From positions 1 through 64,000 of the forward strand of contig CAIXLY010000077.1 of the NCBI GenBank assembly GCA_903920455.1: DNA of 64,000 bases, in the 5' to 3' direction. The notes below the pieces were generated by a model that ran no database searches, had not been told where the DNA came from, and was given only the letters and a program-made list of their open reading frames with translations. This DNA is from an uncultured bacterium (GTDB lineage: Bacteria; Bacteroidota; Bacteroidia; Chitinophagales; Chitinophagaceae). The translations under genes and the position numbers were made by a program. Position 1 is the first letter of the stretch. Each line of letters opens with the position of its first letter. Positions 30,525 to 39,907 of the stretch are shown piece by piece.

Positions 30525-30568
30525 TTTATGCTATCCTTGAAAGGGGCATTCTTGTTTTTTTCCGCGAG

Positions 30569-31072
30569 TTATTTGGTTATGCTAACCGTAGTGCTGGGGG
30601 CTGTTAATTTCAAACTCTCTCTCTTTTTATCAATGTTTAGATGGATGATGTTGGTTTGCTCTTCTCGGTATTCATACATGAGGTCTGTAGATAATTCAAT
30701 GGATGCTACATTAGTAAGCTTGGGGATATTGAAATAAATCCATGTAGCTTCTTTGTCATTCTGGTATCCTAGAAAAATAATGTCTTTGGATTTTCCATTG
30801 ACTTTTATTCCAAGATGTTTTTTAAAATATGATGCCAGAGCAGCACTAATTTCTTGATTGTTCTCAATGCTCAAATCAAATTTCTTCTTTGTAAAAAGTC
30901 TAAGCGCCTCTTCCATATCGTCTGGGAATACCTTGCACGAAATGCCTACTTCCTTTCTGCTGCTGTTGTATTCAAGTTCAGTTACTGAGAAATAAAAAGG
31001 GTGATTTGCCCCTGTTAAAAAAGGCATTGCAGCGAACAATAATAAGTAAACAGAATTTTTCATAAAGCACAA
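30569..31072 (-). CDS. DUF6702-like small secreted protein
   Basis: Signal peptide, HPFYFSVTELEYNSSRKEVGISCKVFPDDMEEAL. Confidence 0.65.
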   Translation of the reverse strand: MCFMKNSVYLLLFAAMPFLTGANHPFYFSVTELEYNSSRKEVGISCKVFPDDMEEALRLFTKKKFDLSIENNQEISAALASYFKKHLGIKVNGKSKDIIFLGYQNDKEATWIYFNIPKLTNVASIELSTDLMYEYREEQTNIIHLNIDKKRESLKLTAPSTTVSITK

Positions 31073-31104
31073 AAGTCTGATTTATTTTCTCACCTTTATC
31101 TTAT

Positions 31105-31689
31105 ATGAGCAATTTTATGTTTTATTTCAGATTGGGGTGGGATCATATCATCAGTGCCAATGCATTGGATCACCTATACTTCATTTCTGTGCTTGCAGTA
31201 GTGTATCAATTTCGGGAGTGGAAACAAGTCTTGATATTGGTTACTGCATTTACCATTGGGCATGCCCTCACGTTGTTTTTGAGTGCTATGGACCTATTTA
31301 GGTTACCGGATCAAGCAGTAGAATTTGCCATCCCCTGTACAATCATGCTTTCGGCCATCCTCAATTTTAGAAAGGGGGGGAAATCAGGTCATGCAGACAA
31401 AATCCAATATGCAATAGCACTGTCATTTGGCTTGGTCCATGGAATGGGCTATGCGAATGCCATCCGATTTATGCTTTCCTCAGATCAGCAGATAGCATGG
31501 AGTTTGTTAAGTTTCAACATAGGGCTTGAAATAGGTCAAATTTTCGTAGTATTGTTAATGCTTTCTTTAGGCTTGTTGGTTTCGGCTGCCACATCACTAA
31601 CGCGCAGAGAGTGGGTACTAATCTACTCCTCATTTATACTCGGCCTGGCCCTTCAAATCGCAATTGAAAGAAATCCATTTATACAATAA
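31105..31689 (+). CDS. HupE/UreJ family membrane protein
   Basis: FRLGWDHIISANALDHLYFISVLA; FTIGHALTLFLSAM; SFGLVHGMGYANAIRF. Confidence 0.85.
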   Translation: MSNFMFYFRLGWDHIISANALDHLYFISVLAVVYQFREWKQVLILVTAFTIGHALTLFLSAMDLFRLPDQAVEFAIPCTIMLSAILNFRKGGKSGHADKIQYAIALSFGLVHGMGYANAIRFMLSSDQQIAWSLLSFNIGLEIGQIFVVLLMLSLGLLVSAATSLTRREWVLIYSSFILGLALQIAIERNPFIQ

Positions 31690-31700
31690 ACAAACATACT

Positions 31701-34019
31701 ATGCAAAAGCTGCTTTTATTGCTTTCTCTTGTACTCTTGCTTTCTAGTCAAGCATTTTCTCAACTGCTGAGAAATCCGGGTTCAAACCATGGAAACAGGT
31801 TTGAGCAATTGGATTATCTACTTCAAGACCCCAATGAATATAGGGCAGCAAGTGGGGCTCCTGGTTCAAAGTATTGGCAGCAGCGGGCCGACTACGACAT
31901 CAATGTAGAGATTGATGAGGTGAGCAATGTGTTGACTGGAACAGAAGTAGTTACTTATTATAACAATTCTCCTGATGTACTTACCTATATCTGGCTACAG
32001 ATAGATGAGAATTTTCATCATCCCAATAGCGATAACAATTACGATGATCCATCTTCAATGGGAAGTCGCATGACCCACGATCAGTTGTTGCAGATGGATC
32101 CCAAAGAACATTTGAAGGGATATGGTGTAAATGTTACCGCACTTACTGATGCAGCAGGCCGACCACTTTCATACACCGTCAATCAAACCATGATGAGGGT
32201 GGAGATGCCTCTGCCATTGAGACCGGGACAAAAATTTGTGTTTAGGGCCAATTGGAATTACAAGATTCCCGATAAGCTTACCAGAAATGGAAGGGGTGGA
32301 TACGAGTACTTTGCTGAAGACGGAAACAATCTTTACAGCATAGCACAATGGCATCCAAGACTCGCTGTTTATAGTGATTTTCAAGGGTGGCAAAATATGC
32401 AGTTTACAGGCGGTGCAGAATTTGCTCTTACGTTTGGGAATTTCAAGGTAAAGATTACAGTGCCGGAAGACCATATCGTTGCAGCAACTGGAGAATGTAA
32501 AAACCTTAGCGCTTTACTGACACCATTGCAATTGTCTCGCTGGCAGCAAGCACAAACAGCAAAAGATCCAATTGAGATTGTAACATTGGATGAAGCAATT
32601 GAAAATGCAAAAGATAAATCCAATGGGAAAAAGACTTGGATCTACGAAGCACAGAATGTTCGTGATTTTGCTTTTAACTCATCTAGAAGATTGGTATGGG
32701 ACGCAATGGCAGTTGCTGTAAATGGCAACAAGGTGATGTGCATGAGCTATTACGGCAAAGAAGCATATCCCATCTATCGCAAATATTCAACAAAGGCGGT
32801 TGCGCATACTATCGATGTGTATTCAAAATATACTGTTCCATATCCTTACCCTGTTGCCATTTCTGTTGAGGCAGCAATAGGCATGGAGTATCCAATGCTG
32901 GCCATGAATTATGGCAGAGCAGAAAAAGACGGCACCTACAGCGAAGGAGTTAAGTACGGAGCAATTGGTGTAATTATTCATGAGGTAGGACACAATTTCT
33001 TTCCCATGATTATTAATTCTGACGAAAGACAATATTGGTGGATGGATGAAGGGTTGAATACTTTTTGCCAATATCTGACAGAGCAGGAATTTGACAATAA
33101 CTATCCATCAAGAAGAGGTCCTGCTCATCTGATCACAGATTACATGAAGCTGCCTAAAGATCTTTTAGAGCCCATCATGACCAAAGGCGACAATGTAGTT
33201 AACGTTGGATCAAATGCCTATGCAAAAGCTGCAACAGGTCTTAATATCCTCCGTGAAACAATCATGGGAAGAGAGTTATTTGATTATGCTTTTGGAGAGT
33301 ATGCAAGGAGATGGGCTTTCAAACATCCTACGCCGTCTGATTTATTCAGGACCATGGAAGATGCCAGTGCAATGGATCTGGATTGGTTTTGGAGGGGTTG
33401 GTACTATGGCACGGAGCCTGTAGATATTTCTCTTGATTCCGTAAAGTGGTTCAAGCTCGACGCTGAAAAGAATTTGGCAGCAATGAAGTCCCCTGATTTT
33501 GAAAACATCAGTAAGATTAGAAATCGGGAGTCCAAAAAAATCAATTTCTATACCGATCGGGATACTACACTAAGAGATTTTTATTATTACAACAGAGGTG
33601 CCGATGTGAAAATGAATCAGGATATGGCGCAGGCTCAATTGGATGCACAAAAAGACAAGGATAATTATGCAGCCTGGGCAGATAAAAATTTATATGAACT
33701 CAAGTTCAGTAATCTTGGTGGTATGGTGATGCCTATTATTGTGGAGTGGACCTTCAAGGATGGCAGTAAAGAGGTTGAAAAGATACCTGTCTCCATCTGG
33801 CGCTCGAATGAGAAAAATGTGACCAAGCTTTTCTTGAAAGACAAGGAAGTAGCATCGATTAAGCTGGATCCAATGAGAGAAACTGCTGACATCAATGAGT
33901 CAAATGGCATGTGGCCACTGAAGGAAATGCCAACCAAGTTTCAATTGTATAAAAGTGGATTGAATTCCCCACGAGGCACAAGCGGTAGTGGCAATGCAAT
34001 GCAAAAAGCAAAAAAATAA
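31701..34019 (+). CDS. M1 family metallopeptidase
   Basis: GMEYPMLAMNYG; VIIHEVGHNFFPMIINSDERQYWWMDEGLNTF (HExxH-x18-E). Confidence 0.93.
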   Translation: MQKLLLLLSLVLLLSSQAFSQLLRNPGSNHGNRFEQLDYLLQDPNEYRAASGAPGSKYWQQRADYDINVEIDEVSNVLTGTEVVTYYNNSPDVLTYIWLQIDENFHHPNSDNNYDDPSSMGSRMTHDQLLQMDPKEHLKGYGVNVTALTDAAGRPLSYTVNQTMMRVEMPLPLRPGQKFVFRANWNYKIPDKLTRNGRGGYEYFAEDGNNLYSIAQWHPRLAVYSDFQGWQNMQFTGGAEFALTFGNFKVKITVPEDHIVAATGECKNLSALLTPLQLSRWQQAQTAKDPIEIVTLDEAIENAKDKSNGKKTWIYEAQNVRDFAFNSSRRLVWDAMAVAVNGNKVMCMSYYGKEAYPIYRKYSTKAVAHTIDVYSKYTVPYPYPVAISVEAAIGMEYPMLAMNYGRAEKDGTYSEGVKYGAIGVIIHEVGHNFFPMIINSDERQYWWMDEGLNTFCQYLTEQEFDNNYPSRRGPAHLITDYMKLPKDLLEPIMTKGDNVVNVGSNAYAKAATGLNILRETIMGRELFDYAFGEYARRWAFKHPTPSDLFRTMEDASAMDLDWFWRGWYYGTEPVDISLDSVKWFKLDAEKNLAAMKSPDFENISKIRNRESKKINFYTDRDTTLRDFYYYNRGADVKMNQDMAQAQLDAQKDKDNYAAWADKNLYELKFSNLGGMVMPIIVEWTFKDGSKEVEKIPVSIWRSNEKNVTKLFLKDKEVASIKLDPMRETADINESNGMWPLKEMPTKFQLYKSGLNSPRGTSGSGNAMQKAKK

Positions 34020-34712
34020 TTAGCGTGTAAGCCAGGAATTAAATTCTTCCTTGCTCACCAAGCCCTGTTTTCTTTTAACCTCTTTCCCGTTTTGATAGAG
34101 GATAAAAGTTGGCAGGGCTTCTACATTTAATGATTTCATGAGCTCGGTTTCAATTCCACCATCCATTTTTATAAGGGTTAGCTTGTTTGCATTTTCTTTC
34201 ATAAACGCCTGAATCACTGGTTCCATTCTAATGCAAGGCGGGCACCATGCTGCACCAAAATCTACCAATACCCAAGTTGTACTTTGCACCTGACCTTGAT
34301 ACGATGCAATGCTTGTTTGTTTGGCATTGGGATCAACACCTTTGAGGGGCTTATTCGATTTTTTCCAAGCGGTTATTCCACCTTCTAGGTTGGTAACCCT
34401 GTATCCCTTTTCCCTTAATGCGTCTGCCGCTGCAGCACTTCTTCCCCCACTCAAACAATAAATATAGACCTGCTTGGATTTGTCAAGATGCGCGGTTCTG
34501 TCAAAGAACTCTGACTTATTAAGCCAATTGGCTTGAAGGGCATTTTCAATGTACCCACTTTTATATTCTTCAGCTGTTCGAACGTCCAGCACTTGCACAT
34601 TCGGATCTGCAATTAATTTTTCAAACTCTGCTGTACTTGCAGTGCCGGCTTGTTGGCCATTCATGGTGCATGCTGCGAGTAATGATATCAGGAATGTAAA
34701 TAGGAATTTCAT
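34020..34712 (-). CDS. Rhodanese-thioredoxin fusion, putative lipoprotein
   Basis: LLAACTMNG lipobox; VQVLDVRTAEEYKSGYI...YIYCLSGGRSAAAADAL (rhodanese); VLVDFGAAWCPPCIRMEPVIQAF (thioredoxin CPPC). Confidence 0.9.
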   Translation of the reverse strand: MKFLFTFLISLLAACTMNGQQAGTASTAEFEKLIADPNVQVLDVRTAEEYKSGYIENALQANWLNKSEFFDRTAHLDKSKQVYIYCLSGGRSAAAADALREKGYRVTNLEGGITAWKKSNKPLKGVDPNAKQTSIASYQGQVQSTTWVLVDFGAAWCPPCIRMEPVIQAFMKENANKLTLIKMDGGIETELMKSLNVEALPTFILYQNGKEVKRKQGLVSKEEFNSWLTR

Positions 34713-34722
34713 GTTGGCAGGT

Positions 34723-34737
34723 ATTTGTACAAATTTA
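34723..34737 (-). promoter_or_regulatory. -7 element TAAATTTG overlapping palindrome ATTTGTACAAAT (rhodanese-thioredoxin promoter)
   Basis: Minus strand TAAATTTGTACAAATACCTGCCAACATG; exact TAnnTTTG. No well-spaced -33 seen. Confidence 0.5.
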
Positions 34738-34860
34738 CTATAAAGATTTTGTTCCTATTGTCAATGCTCTCATAAGCAGCTGTTGATTGGGCATCTAACC
34801 TAATGACCTTTTAGCACTTCTATCGTACCTCATATATGGTTTCTGGCTTATCTTGCTGCC

Positions 34861-35805
34861 ATGTCTGATGGTAAACTAGTGATGTTTGATAACCGCCTAA
34901 AAAAGGTCTACCGTATTCTTAGTAAACAGGCTAAGCAACAATTAATTTCATGTTATAGACTCTACGATAGGGATATCCCTGAATTTCCTTTGATCGTGGA
35001 TGTTTATGGCGAGGAAATTTTGGTGACCGAATACAGAAGTAATCATCATCTTTCTCCTGAGGAGTACGAAGATTGGCTAAAGGATAGCATGGAAGTGATT
35101 CAGCATGTGTTGGGTCGTCAGCCAGAGCAACTTCACTTGAAAGAAAGAAAGAGAAAAGAAGATCGGTCTGATCAATACCAAAAAACCGGCGAGCAGAAAG
35201 AGTTTTTACATGTGGAGGAAGGTGGACTGAAATTTTTAGTTAACCTGACCGATTATTTGGATACAGGTTTGTTTCTTGATCATCGGATTACCCGTGATTT
35301 GGTTCGTAAGGAAGCTGCCGACAAACGGTTATTAAACCTGTTTTGTTATACGGGATCATTTTCAGTTTATGCTGCTGCTGGTGGAGCAAAAGAAGTGGTG
35401 TCTGTAGATTTATCAAATACATATTTGTCATGGGCTAAGGAGAATATGGAGTTGAATGGATTTTTAGGAGGGCAATACATTTTTGAGCGGGCTGATGTAC
35501 TCCAATATTTACCAACCATTCCTGATGCTAGTTTTGATATTATTGTATTGGACCCTCCTACGTTTAGCAACAGTAAGGCGATGAAAGAAATATTTGATGT
35601 TCAGCAAGATCATGTAAGTATGATCAATACATGCATGAGTAAGCTTAAAAGTGGTGGGGTACTCTATTTTAGCACCAATGCAAGGAAATTCGAATTGGAG
35701 ACTGATCGAATCAAGGGGGCTGTAAAAGAAATAACCACCGCAACTGTTCCATTTGATTTCAAGGGGAAGCTGCTGCGGTGGTGTTATGAGATAAAGGCTA
35801 ACTGA
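34861..35805 (+). CDS. Class I SAM-dependent 23S rRNA methyltransferase, standalone RlmK-like
   Basis: FLVNLTDYLDTGLFLDHRITRDLVRKEAADKRLLNLFCYTGSFSVYAAAGGAKEVVSVDLSNTYLSWAKENMELNG; DIIVLDPPTFSNSKAMKEIFDVQQDH, resembling the C-terminal RlmK half of RlmKL. Confidence 0.85.
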   Translation: MSDGKLVMFDNRLKKVYRILSKQAKQQLISCYRLYDRDIPEFPLIVDVYGEEILVTEYRSNHHLSPEEYEDWLKDSMEVIQHVLGRQPEQLHLKERKRKEDRSDQYQKTGEQKEFLHVEEGGLKFLVNLTDYLDTGLFLDHRITRDLVRKEAADKRLLNLFCYTGSFSVYAAAGGAKEVVSVDLSNTYLSWAKENMELNGFLGGQYIFERADVLQYLPTIPDASFDIIVLDPPTFSNSKAMKEIFDVQQDHVSMINTCMSKLKSGGVLYFSTNARKFELETDRIKGAVKEITTATVPFDFKGKLLRWCYEIKAN

Positions 35806-35810
35806 AAAGT

Positions 35811-36242
35811 TTAGGCACCTATAATTTCAACGATTTCAACGTCAAATACAAGGTCCTTGCCAGCCAAGAAATGGTTGGCATCCATGATGATAACGTCTTC
35901 CTTCACTTCTACAACTTCAACTGGAACTGGGTGGCCATGTTCATTTTGAAGGTTCAATTTCATTCCTGGTTCAATTTTCATTCCTTCAGGAATGTTTGAG
36001 GCTGGAAATTCTATGATCGCTTCTGGATTTTTAAGTCCATATCCCTGATCAGGGGTGATGTCAATCTTTTTCTTTTCACCAACTGCCATTCCAACAACGC
36101 CGGCATCAAATCCTGCGATCATTTGTCCTGCGCCAACAGTGAATTCCAATGGTGCACGACCCACTGAACTGTCAAATTGCTCACCATCCAGCAATGTGCC
36201 TGTGTAGTGAACTTTTACTACATCTCCTTTTTTAACTTGCAT
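35811..36242 (-). CDS. FKBP-type peptidyl-prolyl cis-trans isomerase, SlyD-like
   Basis: VKVHYTGTLLDGEQFDSSVGRAPLEFTVGAGQMIAGFDAGVVGMAVGEKKKIDITPDQGYG...NHFLAGKDLVFDVEIVEI. Confidence 0.93.
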   Translation of the reverse strand: MQVKKGDVVKVHYTGTLLDGEQFDSSVGRAPLEFTVGAGQMIAGFDAGVVGMAVGEKKKIDITPDQGYGLKNPEAIIEFPASNIPEGMKIEPGMKLNLQNEHGHPVPVEVVEVKEDVIIMDANHFLAGKDLVFDVEIVEIIGA

Positions 36243-36383
36243 AATGTTTTTTTTAATGATTATTGCTCACTGGTGAACCCACCTGAAATGGACTGAATGC
36301 CATTTTATGGAAGATGAAACAGTAAAGTATGTGCAAAACTACCTTTATTCTTTTATTTTTATTGAAATAATCAGTTAAAAGCC

Positions 36384-37607
36384 ATGCGAAAAGTCCACTT
36401 TCTAATGCTGTTTTTGCTCGTCGCTTGCCAAATAAGTTGGACTCAACCTATCCTTACTGGTGCAGAGCAACTTGATCAATACATGCCATTGTTGAAGGAC
36501 AAGCGGGTAGGCGTATTTGCGAACCAGACTTCTATGGTTGGCAATGAACACTTGGTCGACGTGTTGATAAAGCATGGGGTAAAGGTTGGTGTGATCTTTG
36601 GTCCAGAACACGGATTTCGTGGCACTGCAGATGCCGGTGAAAAAATCGGTAACTATATAGATCTAAAAACCGGCATACCGGTTGTGTCATTGTATGGCGC
36701 CAAACATCAGCCTTCGCATGAAGACCTTAAAGACATTGATCTCTTGTTGTTTGATATCCAGGATGTGGGTGTTCGTTTTTATACCTACATTTCTTCACTC
36801 GAGGAATATATGGAAGCGGCATTCATCAATAAAAAACCCCTGATTATTCTTGATCGTCCCAACCCCAATATTCATTATGTTGATGGCCCAGTTCTCGATA
36901 CTGCCTTTCGATCTTTTGTGGGTATGCAACCTATTCCGGTTGTATATGGAATGACTATAGGCGAGTATGCCCAGATGCTTGTTGGTGAGAAGTGGTTATC
37001 AATACAAGCGAATAAGGCCTTTGACGAAATGAAAAAAGCGGGGGATAAACTACTGTCTGTAATCCCATGTGGGAATTATTCAAGGGAGAGTGTATACAGT
37101 CTTCCAGTAAAACCTTCTCCCAATCTGCCTTCAATGAGCGCAATATATTGGTATCCTTCCATCTGTTTTTTTGAGGGCACCGTATTGAGTGAAGGAAGAG
37201 GTACTGAAAAACCTTTTCAATTGATAGGGCATCCCTCGCTTCCAGATACCCTATTTTCTTTTACACCAGTCTCCATGCCGGGAGCCAACAATCCAAAGCT
37301 GAAGGATAGGTTATGTTATGGATGGGATCTTTCAGAAGGCGATAAGGAGGTTAGGACTAAAGTGGACGGAAGGATTCAGCTTTCTTATCTGCTGACAGCC
37401 TACAACCTCTTCCCAGCGAAGGATCAATTCTTCATTCTGCCAAAGTCGGGCAATACGCGCGGTGCGTTCTTTAATAAACTTGCGGGCAATGAAGTGTTGA
37501 TGGATCAAATCAAAAGGGGGATGAAAGAAGAGGAGATAAGAGAAAGCTGGAAGCCTAGCCTGAAGGCCTTTAAACGCGTTAGAGCGAAATACCTCATCTA
37601 CAAATAG
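36384..37607 (+). CDS. DUF1343 protein, NamZ-like exo-beta-N-acetylmuramidase
   Basis: LKDKRVGVFANQTSMVG; FGPEHGFRGTADAGEKI; LFDIQDVGVRFYTYISSLEEYMEAA; ILDRPNPN; SEGRGTEKPFQLIG. Confidence 0.9.
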   Translation: MRKVHFLMLFLLVACQISWTQPILTGAEQLDQYMPLLKDKRVGVFANQTSMVGNEHLVDVLIKHGVKVGVIFGPEHGFRGTADAGEKIGNYIDLKTGIPVVSLYGAKHQPSHEDLKDIDLLLFDIQDVGVRFYTYISSLEEYMEAAFINKKPLIILDRPNPNIHYVDGPVLDTAFRSFVGMQPIPVVYGMTIGEYAQMLVGEKWLSIQANKAFDEMKKAGDKLLSVIPCGNYSRESVYSLPVKPSPNLPSMSAIYWYPSICFFEGTVLSEGRGTEKPFQLIGHPSLPDTLFSFTPVSMPGANNPKLKDRLCYGWDLSEGDKEVRTKVDGRIQLSYLLTAYNLFPAKDQFFILPKSGNTRGAFFNKLAGNEVLMDQIKRGMKEEEIRESWKPSLKAFKRVRAKYLIYK

Positions 37608-37646
37608 ACAACGCATCTAAGCACTTATATTGATTACTTTTGCGCT

Positions 37647-38585
37647 ATGCCAAACCTTAAAGATTGCCGTATTGTTTTCATGGGTACTCCAGAATTTGCT
37701 GTAGCCATACTCGATAGACTTGTGCAGGAGCGTTGTGCTGTTGTTGGTGTTGTTACTGCTGCCGATAAGCCTGCTGGAAGGGGAATGGAACTTTCTCAGA
37801 GTGCGGTAAAAAAATATGCTGTGGATAAAGGATTGCATATTCTTCAGCCCATCAAATTAAAAGATCCTGAATTCATAGCACAGTTGGAATCACTGCATGC
37901 AGATGTGCAGGTGGTAGTTGCTTTTCGAATGCTTCCTGAACTGGTGTGGAACATGCCACCCATGGGTACCATTAATCTTCATGCATCATTGCTGCCAAAA
38001 TACAGAGGCGCTGCACCCATCAACTGGGCGATTATTAATGGGGAGACAGAAACAGGCATCACCACATTTAAGCTGCAACATGCCATTGATACTGGTGATG
38101 TATTGATGCAGCAGCCGATAACTATTCGTCAAGACCAAACGGCGGGTGAGTTGCATGATCAAATGAAAATGCTTGGCGCAGCACTTGTATTTGAGACCCT
38201 GAAAAAATATTGTGAAGGAACGCTTGCCCCTATTCCTCAGTCTGCCATACACGATGAGGCATCAATTTCAACTGCACCAAAAATCAATACCGATACGTGC
38301 AGAATAAATTGGTTTTTATCTGCTAAGCAAGTGGTTGATTTAATACGAGGACTGTCACCTTATCCTGGTGCATTTACAACACTTGACGGTAAGATGCTTA
38401 AAGTGTATTCTTCTTCTTTCGAAGCAGCGGCTCCACATATTGCTGTCGGCGAGTACGACACAGATCAAAAAATGTTTCTTCGTTTTGCTGCAAAAGATGG
38501 ATGGGTGTACGTAAAGGAAATACAGCTTGAAGGAAAGAAAAGAATGAAAATTGAGGATTTTCTTAGGGGGTACAGAATCAAGTAG
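37647..38585 (+). CDS. fmt: Methionyl-tRNA formyltransferase
   Basis: RIVFMGTPEFAVAILDRL; VTAADKPAGRG; INLHASLLPKYRGAAPINWAIINGETETGITTFKL; IDTGDVL. Confidence 0.96.
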   Translation: MPNLKDCRIVFMGTPEFAVAILDRLVQERCAVVGVVTAADKPAGRGMELSQSAVKKYAVDKGLHILQPIKLKDPEFIAQLESLHADVQVVVAFRMLPELVWNMPPMGTINLHASLLPKYRGAAPINWAIINGETETGITTFKLQHAIDTGDVLMQQPITIRQDQTAGELHDQMKMLGAALVFETLKKYCEGTLAPIPQSAIHDEASISTAPKINTDTCRINWFLSAKQVVDLIRGLSPYPGAFTTLDGKMLKVYSSSFEAAAPHIAVGEYDTDQKMFLRFAAKDGWVYVKEIQLEGKKRMKIEDFLRGYRIK

Positions 38586-38620
38586 TTTACTTAGTTAATA
38601 ATTGTATGGGGGTAAAATAA

Positions 38621-39856
38621 ATGATGAGTCCAATTGCTGAGCGTTTAATGCGCTATGTAAGTATTGATACACAGAGTGATCCTGAAAGTGAATCTTTCCC
38701 GTCAACTGAAAAACAGAAAGACCTCTCAAGATTGCTGGTGGCAGAGCTTTTGCAGATGGGGGTCTCCGATGCGCATATCGATGAATGGGGCTATGTGTAT
38801 GCCACGATCCCTTCAAATTCAACCAAAAGGCTACCTGTAATTTGCTTCTGCTCTCATGTTGATACAGCACCTGATTGCAGCGGCAGCAATGTCAGGCCGA
38901 TTTTTCATCAAAATTATCAAGGACAGGCTATTATACTTCCAGATGATCCAACTCAGGTCATTACCACTGCAGAGCATCCTTACTTACTCGAAAAAATTGG
39001 AGATGACATCATCACGGCAAGTGGCTTAACACTTCTTGGTGCAGATGACAAAGCCGGGGTATCGGTTATCATGGAGCTGGCAAAGCGGTTAATGAATAGT
39101 CCAGCCATTGTTCATGGCGATGTCAGAATTCTGTTTACCCCCGACGAGGAAGTGGGAAGGGGCGTGGAGCATGTTGACATGAATAAGTTAGCTGCTGATG
39201 TTGGGTATACGCTTGATGGGGGTGAATTGGGATCGTTTGAGTTTGAAACATTTTCTGCCGATGGTGTTGAGGTAATTATACATGGTGTGAGTGCACATCC
39301 GGGAACAGCAAAGGGTAAGATGGTCAATGCAATAAAAATTGCATCAGCATTTGTTGCCGCGCTACCCAAAGATGAAATGGCGCCGGAACTGACTGAGGGC
39401 AGGGAGGGTTTTTTTCATCCCACCGATATTAAGGGTGGAGCAGAGACAGCAAGTGTTAAATTCATCATCAGGGATTTCAATACTGCCAAGCTCGCTGAAT
39501 ACGAGCTAAAATTGGAGTCTATTCTTCGAGATGTCATGCAAGCATATCCACTGGCATCATATGAGTTTAAGATCAAGGAGCAGTATCGCAACATGAGGGA
39601 AGTGTTGGATCTTTATCCTGAAGTTACTCAGCATGCACTAAAAGCAATTGAGCAGTGTGGGTTGATTCCAAAAACTGAGCCAGTTCGAGGAGGCACGGAT
39701 GGGTCAAGACTTTCTTTCATGGGCCTTCCATGTCCAAATATTTTCACTGGTGAAATGGCATTGCACTCTAAGCATGAGTTTGTGAGCGTTCAAGATATGG
39801 AGAAGTCAGTAGAGGTGTTGGTTAGGCTTCTTCAAAATTGGGAAGCGTCAGTTTAA
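38621..39856 (+). CDS. pepT: Peptidase T
   Basis: LMRYVSIDTQSD; CFCSHVDTAPDCSG; LLGADDKAGVSVIMEL; FTPDEEVGRGVEHVD; GGTDGSRLSFMGLPCPNIFTGEM. Confidence 0.95.
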   Translation: MMSPIAERLMRYVSIDTQSDPESESFPSTEKQKDLSRLLVAELLQMGVSDAHIDEWGYVYATIPSNSTKRLPVICFCSHVDTAPDCSGSNVRPIFHQNYQGQAIILPDDPTQVITTAEHPYLLEKIGDDIITASGLTLLGADDKAGVSVIMELAKRLMNSPAIVHGDVRILFTPDEEVGRGVEHVDMNKLAADVGYTLDGGELGSFEFETFSADGVEVIIHGVSAHPGTAKGKMVNAIKIASAFVAALPKDEMAPELTEGREGFFHPTDIKGGAETASVKFIIRDFNTAKLAEYELKLESILRDVMQAYPLASYEFKIKEQYRNMREVLDLYPEVTQHALKAIEQCGLIPKTEPVRGGTDGSRLSFMGLPCPNIFTGEMALHSKHEFVSVQDMEKSVEVLVRLLQNWEASV

Positions 39857-39907
39857 GGCTTGGAACTTTATCATGTTGTTAGTAAATAATATTGCAACTT
39901 CATGGCA

